Positions 15,689 through 18,849 of a DNA stretch of 18,849 bases are shown here, piece by piece (position 1 is the stretch's first letter; the number at the start of each line of letters is the position of its first letter). The notes beneath the pieces are model-generated. The model made no database searches. It saw nothing but the letters and a program-made list of their open reading frames with translations, and was not told the DNA's origin. Source of the stretch: Mageeibacillus sp. UBA4314 (GTDB lineage Bacteria > Bacillota > Clostridia > Saccharofermentanales > Saccharofermentanaceae). The translations under genes were made by a program, and so were the position numbers. The stretch is taken from positions 1 to 18,849 of the forward strand of contig DGUI01000008.1 in assembly GCA_002394605.1 (NCBI GenBank), read 5' to 3'.

Positions 15689-17734
15689 CTATCTTAAAAC
15701 AAAAATCAAATATTTCAACGAGTAATACAGGTTTGTCGAATACGTGAGCATTGGATTCTGTTTCTCAAGGGCCATAGATGTCATGAGAAGCCATATTACG
15801 GTAAAAGCCGTGCACAGGATGAGTGCTCTGTGGAACAGTTCTGCATACCTATCCCCTGCACCGATCTCATTCTTGCCGAGGAAATCGATCATAACGACCG
15901 CTGATGCCAAAGCAATGAGCAATGCGAAATCGATCTGATACCTCATTGAAATGCCGCCCATCTGGATGTCGACGATCATGAGGATCAATGCAATAACGAT
16001 ACTGAGCAGGCCAAGTCCGTAAAGCTTACTGTCTTTGAGCGTCTTGCAGCGCCTGAACAGGAATACCGAGAACAGCGAGAAAGGCGCCAGAGTATATACC
16101 CCGCCGAATACCGGATCGAAGAACAACACGCCCTGATGATCTGTCATATGGAATGTCCAGTCGTAAACACTGTGGATATACGGGAATGTTCCCTTCACCG
16201 ACGGCAGCTGGAAAAGATATTCAAAGATACCAAGACCCAGAGTCGAAGGGGTCATCTCATGGTACATGACATCGATGCTGAGATTTCGCTTGGCTCCGAA
16301 GTCAAGGAAACTGTCAAACCTGATGTAGTTATAGAACAATACGGCTGAACAGAGGATCAATGCCGGGATAATAACGGCGAGAGTATTGATGAGTCCTCTT
16401 TTTGAGAAGAAATGCTTCTCCCTGATAGCTTTGCCGAATATCGGAAAGGCCAGGAAAACATAAAGGATATATGATGGCCTTGAACCAAAGGCGAGTGACA
16501 TGAGTACCGAACCGCCAATGAGAGAAGAGATTACCCGCGCGCTGCGGTCAGGATCCTTGCATGATGACATGACTCGTTCTGCATAAAGCCACAGCGCAAG
16601 TGCCGCAGTAACGAATGATAAGCCTGAAATAAACGCGACTGAATAGATCCACGGTGTTATTACACAGTACACTGCAAAGCTGGCAAATACCGTGCCAATT
16701 GATATAAGCAGATAATGGCCGACAGAGATACTGCTGTATCTTCGGGTAAGCTGCAGGATCATCATAAATGCAGCAATGATAAATACGATCGAACAGAAGA
16801 AAACGGGCACGGAATTAGGAAGCGCCTGCCCCGTTAAAGCCATATATGGCAGATAGAACATGACAGTAGGAACAACACCGTAATAGGAATAGTACCTGCC
16901 GTCATAATAAGCGAAGTCTCCCCTGCTCCTGATGCCTGTCTCTTCAGCCATGGCATTACGCTGAGCGGGATCGTAAGGATTATCCATTGATGCGAGGTAA
17001 TCAGGAGCCTCGATGTTGAGATACGTATGACCGTCAAGCAACGCTTCCGCCTGATACGAATAGATCGCCTCAACATGTTGCCTGTCCTGGTATTCAGCGA
17101 TCGGGACATCCTCATACTTCATGAGGATAAGGATCCAAAACGAGCACATGGCAATGATCGCGAAAGTAACGATCATCTTGTTATCATGTCCCATCTTCTT
17201 ACCGTTATCCCATAACTTTACTGAATAGATACCGCTCTTGGGCCTGAACAGATAAACGAGCGAAGCTATGACCATGAGAACGATAAACCTTATGACTCTG
17301 AACGAGAAAGGCCTTACAACATTGAACTCTACTTCCACATTGCCCGGGACAGATGTATCGACATCTTCATATGGGTGGAAATCAAGTCTGATGTTCTTTA
17401 CAACGCCGTCAGGATGGATCCTGATATACCTGCTCTCTTCTATTGAGTTAACTATCTCAGTCACATCATAGCCAAAGCCGGTATTAGCCTGATCTGACAC
17501 TATTACCCTGAGATGAACGATATCAGCAGAATCAGTCGTGTTAACGTAAATGTTGCGGACCTTGGCGTTAATGCCTTCTGCATAGTAAACGCCGTCCTCA
17601 TATCTCGTGGTTGCTGCTTCCGCATTGGAGAAGAACAACGATTCCCAAAATCTGAAATTGAAAACAAAGACCTCCAGCAAGAGAGGTATGCATAATATGA
17701 TGATCAGAGGTTTGATTATCTTTTTATTACTCAT
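15689..17734 (-). CDS. Large multi-pass membrane protein, possibly GT-C-type glycosyltransferase
   Basis: This 681-residue integral membrane protein begins with a membrane segment (about 7-25). A roughly 110-residue extracytoplasmic region follows, mostly beta-rich in character (RYEDGVYYAEGINAKVRNIY at 44-63, then VEVEFNVVRPF). About ten more hydrophobic segments follow from about residue 148 to the end. Between the third and fourth segments a large loop carries DNPYDPAQRNAMAEE and FAYYDGRYYSYYGVVPTVMFY. The YYSYYG-VP pattern recurs in clostridial membrane proteins annotated as glycosyltransferase family 39-like or simply hypothetical. The architecture fits a lipid-linked-sugar-using GT-C enzyme, but I cannot identify a catalytic Asp/Glu with confidence. 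The start ATG (17732-17734) has no visible ribosome binding site. It appears to be the first gene of the minus-strand run, divergent from argG. Confidence 0.68.
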   Translation of the reverse strand: MSNKKIIKPLIIILCIPLLLEVFVFNFRFWESLFFSNAEAATTRYEDGVYYAEGINAKVRNIYVNTTDSADIVHLRVIVSDQANTGFGYDVTEIVNSIEESRYIRIHPDGVVKNIRLDFHPYEDVDTSVPGNVEVEFNVVRPFSFRVIRFIVLMVIASLVYLFRPKSGIYSVKLWDNGKKMGHDNKMIVTFAIIAMCSFWILILMKYEDVPIAEYQDRQHVEAIYSYQAEALLDGHTYLNIEAPDYLASMDNPYDPAQRNAMAEETGIRSRGDFAYYDGRYYSYYGVVPTVMFYLPYMALTGQALPNSVPVFFCSIVFIIAAFMMILQLTRRYSSISVGHYLLISIGTVFASFAVYCVITPWIYSVAFISGLSFVTAALALWLYAERVMSSCKDPDRSARVISSLIGGSVLMSLAFGSRPSYILYVFLAFPIFGKAIREKHFFSKRGLINTLAVIIPALILCSAVLFYNYIRFDSFLDFGAKRNLSIDVMYHEMTPSTLGLGIFEYLFQLPSVKGTFPYIHSVYDWTFHMTDHQGVLFFDPVFGGVYTLAPFSLFSVFLFRRCKTLKDSKLYGLGLLSIVIALILMIVDIQMGGISMRYQIDFALLIALASAVVMIDFLGKNEIGAGDRYAELFHRALILCTAFTVIWLLMTSMALEKQNPMLTYSTNLYYSLKYLIFVLR

Positions 17735-17768
17735 GTGTAAATTTTATATAAATACGCTTGATATTTCA

Positions 17769-17800
17769 ATTATAAAGGCACTTTTGTTGGCTAGTAGCAA
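17769..17800 (-). promoter_or_regulatory. Candidate promoter for the minus-strand membrane-protein gene
   Basis: The minus strand carries a perfect TATAAT (17774-17769), 34 nt before the ATG. The best -35-like element is TTGCTA (17800-17795) at a non-ideal 20-nt spacing. The predicted leader of about 25-28 nt is AT-rich and lacks a Shine-Dalgarno sequence. Confidence 0.35.
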
Positions 17801-17932
17801 ACCAATCAGAAATTACGCTGTGATAGCCATAGGATGTGCTTCCTTTTGTTTATATTACACATTTCCCTACTCATTTTCGCGCAGGTTCATAACTTTTTGT
17901 GTAACCGTCCCTATAATAATGTAAAATACATG

Positions 17933-17961
17933 TTGACTATTGAATATTCATGCAGTATTAT
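17933..17961 (+). promoter_or_regulatory. argG promoter (sigma-A type)
   Basis: TTGACT (17933-17938) and TATTAT (17956-17961) are separated by exactly 17 nt, a near-consensus housekeeping promoter. Transcription would start near 17968, giving a leader of about 48 nt before the argG ATG. The -35/-10 spacer is itself covered by the first ARG-box-like dyad. Confidence 0.75.
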
Positions 17962-17998
17962 CTGTATGTTTATACAACGAATTGAATAATTATACAAA
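17939..17998 (+). promoter_or_regulatory. Three tandem ARG-box-like operators (ArgR/AhrC binding)
   Basis: Against the ARG box consensus WNTGAATWWWWATTCANW, three 18-bp matches line up. Box 1 is ATTGAATATTCATGCAGT (17939-17956, two mismatches). Box 2 is TCTGTATGTTTATACAAC (17961-17978), weaker against consensus but a perfect TGTAT-N4-ATACA dyad. Box 3 is ATTGAATAATTATACAAA (17981-17998, one mismatch). Centres are 22 and 20 bp apart, about two helical turns, as for tandem boxes bound by one ArgR hexamer. Box 1 covers the promoter spacer and boxes 2-3 the start and early leader, so arginine-dependent repression of argG is the likely outcome. Confidence 0.6.
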
Positions 17999-18015
17999 TA
18001 CAGGAGGTGCCTATC

Positions 18016-18849
18016 ATGGCAAAAGAGAGATTTTTATTGGCTTACTCAGGCGGACTTGATACGTCTATCATCATCCCGTGGCTTCTTGAACACTACGATT
18101 GTGAAGTAGTTGCTTACTGCGGTGAAGTCGGTGTCGGTGTTGACAACGATTACCTCGAGAAGAAGGCTTTGAAGTGCGGTGCTATCAAGTGCATCGTCGA
18201 AGACATCACAGATGAGTTCGTTGCTGAGTACGTATACCCTACTCTTAAGGCAAACGCAGTTTACGAGGGCAAGTACCTGCTCGGAACATCAATGGCACGT
18301 CCTGTAATCGCTAAGCATTTCGTTGAAGCAGCTCACGCCAACAACTGTACAACGATCGTTCACGGCTGTACAGGTAAGGGTAATGACCAGGTAAGGTTTG
18401 AGCTCTCCATCAAGGCATTGGATCCTGACATGAAGATCCTTGCTCCCTGGAGGATCTGGGATATCAAGTCACGTGACGAAGAGATCGATTATGCTCAGGC
18501 ACGCGGCATCGAAGTTCCTGTTACCAAGGAGACTAACTACTCCAAGGACGAGAACCTCTGGCACCTCTCTCACGAGGGTATGGATCTTGAGGATCCTGCA
18601 AATGAGCCTAACCTTGATAAGATCCTTGAGCTCATGGTATCACCTGAGAAGGCTCCTGATACACCTACATATGTAACTATCAAGTTTGAGCAGGGTATCC
18701 CTGTTGAAGTTGACGGACAGAAGCTCTCCCCTGCTGATCTCTTGAGATACTGCAACAAGGTTGCAGGCGCTAACGGTGTTGGTATCGCTGATATCGTTGA
18801 GAACCGTCTCGTCGGCATGAAGAGCCGCGGCGTATATGAGACTCCCGGC
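18016..18849 (+). CDS. argG: Argininosuccinate synthase (3' end beyond the window)
   Basis: ArgG joins citrulline and aspartate with ATP to give argininosuccinate, the next-to-last step of arginine synthesis. The first 278 codons are present; the family is usually about 400 residues, so roughly the last third lies beyond the window edge. The N-terminal ATP PP-loop is AYSGGLDTS (9-17). Substrate-binding segments include YEGKYLLGTSMARP (83-96) and GCTGKGNDQVRFE (117-129), the second family signature. Later ENRLVGMKSRGVYETPG closes the visible part. The start ATG has a strong AGGAGGTG (18002-18009) six nt upstream. The frame is open to the last base. It is the only plus-strand gene here, with its own promoter and probable ArgR operators. 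Whether argH follows cannot be seen. Confidence 0.97.
   Translation, partial: MAKERFLLAYSGGLDTSIIIPWLLEHYDCEVVAYCGEVGVGVDNDYLEKKALKCGAIKCIVEDITDEFVAEYVYPTLKANAVYEGKYLLGTSMARPVIAKHFVEAAHANNCTTIVHGCTGKGNDQVRFELSIKALDPDMKILAPWRIWDIKSRDEEIDYAQARGIEVPVTKETNYSKDENLWHLSHEGMDLEDPANEPNLDKILELMVSPEKAPDTPTYVTIKFEQGIPVEVDGQKLSPADLLRYCNKVAGANGVGIADIVENRLVGMKSRGVYETPG

Larger units (their letters stand above)
17735..18015. other. Divergent intergenic region between the membrane-protein gene and argG
   Basis: This 281-nt AT-rich spacer separates the only divergent gene pair in the window. Its left part holds the candidate minus-strand promoter and its right part the argG promoter with the ARG-box-like dyads. 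The central part (about 17805-17915) shows no hairpin plus T-run, no T-box or other riboswitch that I recognise, and no credible small gene. Confidence 0.7.

Noticed and set aside
17607..17924. Open frame of 105 codons on the plus strand running into the argG upstream region
   Set aside because: It starts inside the N-terminus of the opposite-strand membrane-protein gene, has no ribosome binding site, shows no motif, and its hydrophobic look comes from AT-rich spacer DNA.
17962..18015. T-box or other riboswitch in the argG leader
   Set aside because: The predicted leader is only about 48 nt, has no specifier or antiterminator-like structure, and is better explained by the ARG-box-like dyads.
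1..18849. Mobile element, phage, CRISPR array, tRNA or defence genes
   Set aside because: No transposase or integrase, no regularly spaced repeats, no cloverleaf and no restriction or effector-like genes were seen; nearly all sequence is explained by housekeeping genes.

Overview
The window reads as a chromosomal housekeeping segment from an anaerobic, low-to-mid GC Firmicute of class Clostridia, plausibly a gut or rumen relative of the Lachnospiraceae, Oscillospiraceae or Saccharofermentans groups. This rests on the single-chain FGAM synthase, a DUF6273 lipoprotein, the U32/ZapA pairing, strong AGGAGG-type ribosome binding sites and the gene mix. No ribosomal RNA or other marker is present to name the organism.

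Layout: fourteen genes lie head to tail on the minus strand (17734 down to 83). One gene, argG, lies on the plus strand at the right edge and is cut by the window end. In transcription order the minus-strand genes are: a multi-pass membrane protein resembling GT-C glycosyltransferases; a class IV PLP aminotransferase; htpG; a DUF6273 lipoprotein; purL; rsmA; a ZapA-domain protein; a large U32 'peptidase' of the RNA-hydroxylase type; dut; a CorA-like transporter; a membrane-anchored alpha/beta-hydrolase-fold protein; tsaD; smpB; and a VanZ-family protein. Gaps are mostly 0 to 22 nt, with overlaps at purL/rsmA and zapA/U32. Likely promoter-bearing gaps lie before purL (67 nt), before the corA-like gene (66 nt, weak) and in the 281-nt divergent region before argG and the membrane protein. 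A terminator-like hairpin follows the VanZ gene at the left edge.

Functions: several genes serve translation quality and RNA modification (rsmA for 16S rRNA, tsaD for tRNA t6A, smpB for ribosome rescue, U32 probably for rRNA or tRNA hydroxylation). Others serve nucleotide metabolism (purL, dut), folding (htpG) and division (ZapA). The right edge is arginine biosynthesis, with a well-formed sigma-A-type promoter overlain by three tandem ARG-box-like dyads.

No defence system, mobile element, CRISPR array or new multi-gene system is evident. The points most worth a second look are the hydrolase-fold protein, which has lost its nucleophile Ser (Gly173) and catalytic His (Tyr314) while keeping the Asp; a CorA relative with GQN in place of GMN; the tandem operator array at argG; and a DUF6273 lipoprotein abutting htpG with TAAATG spacing.
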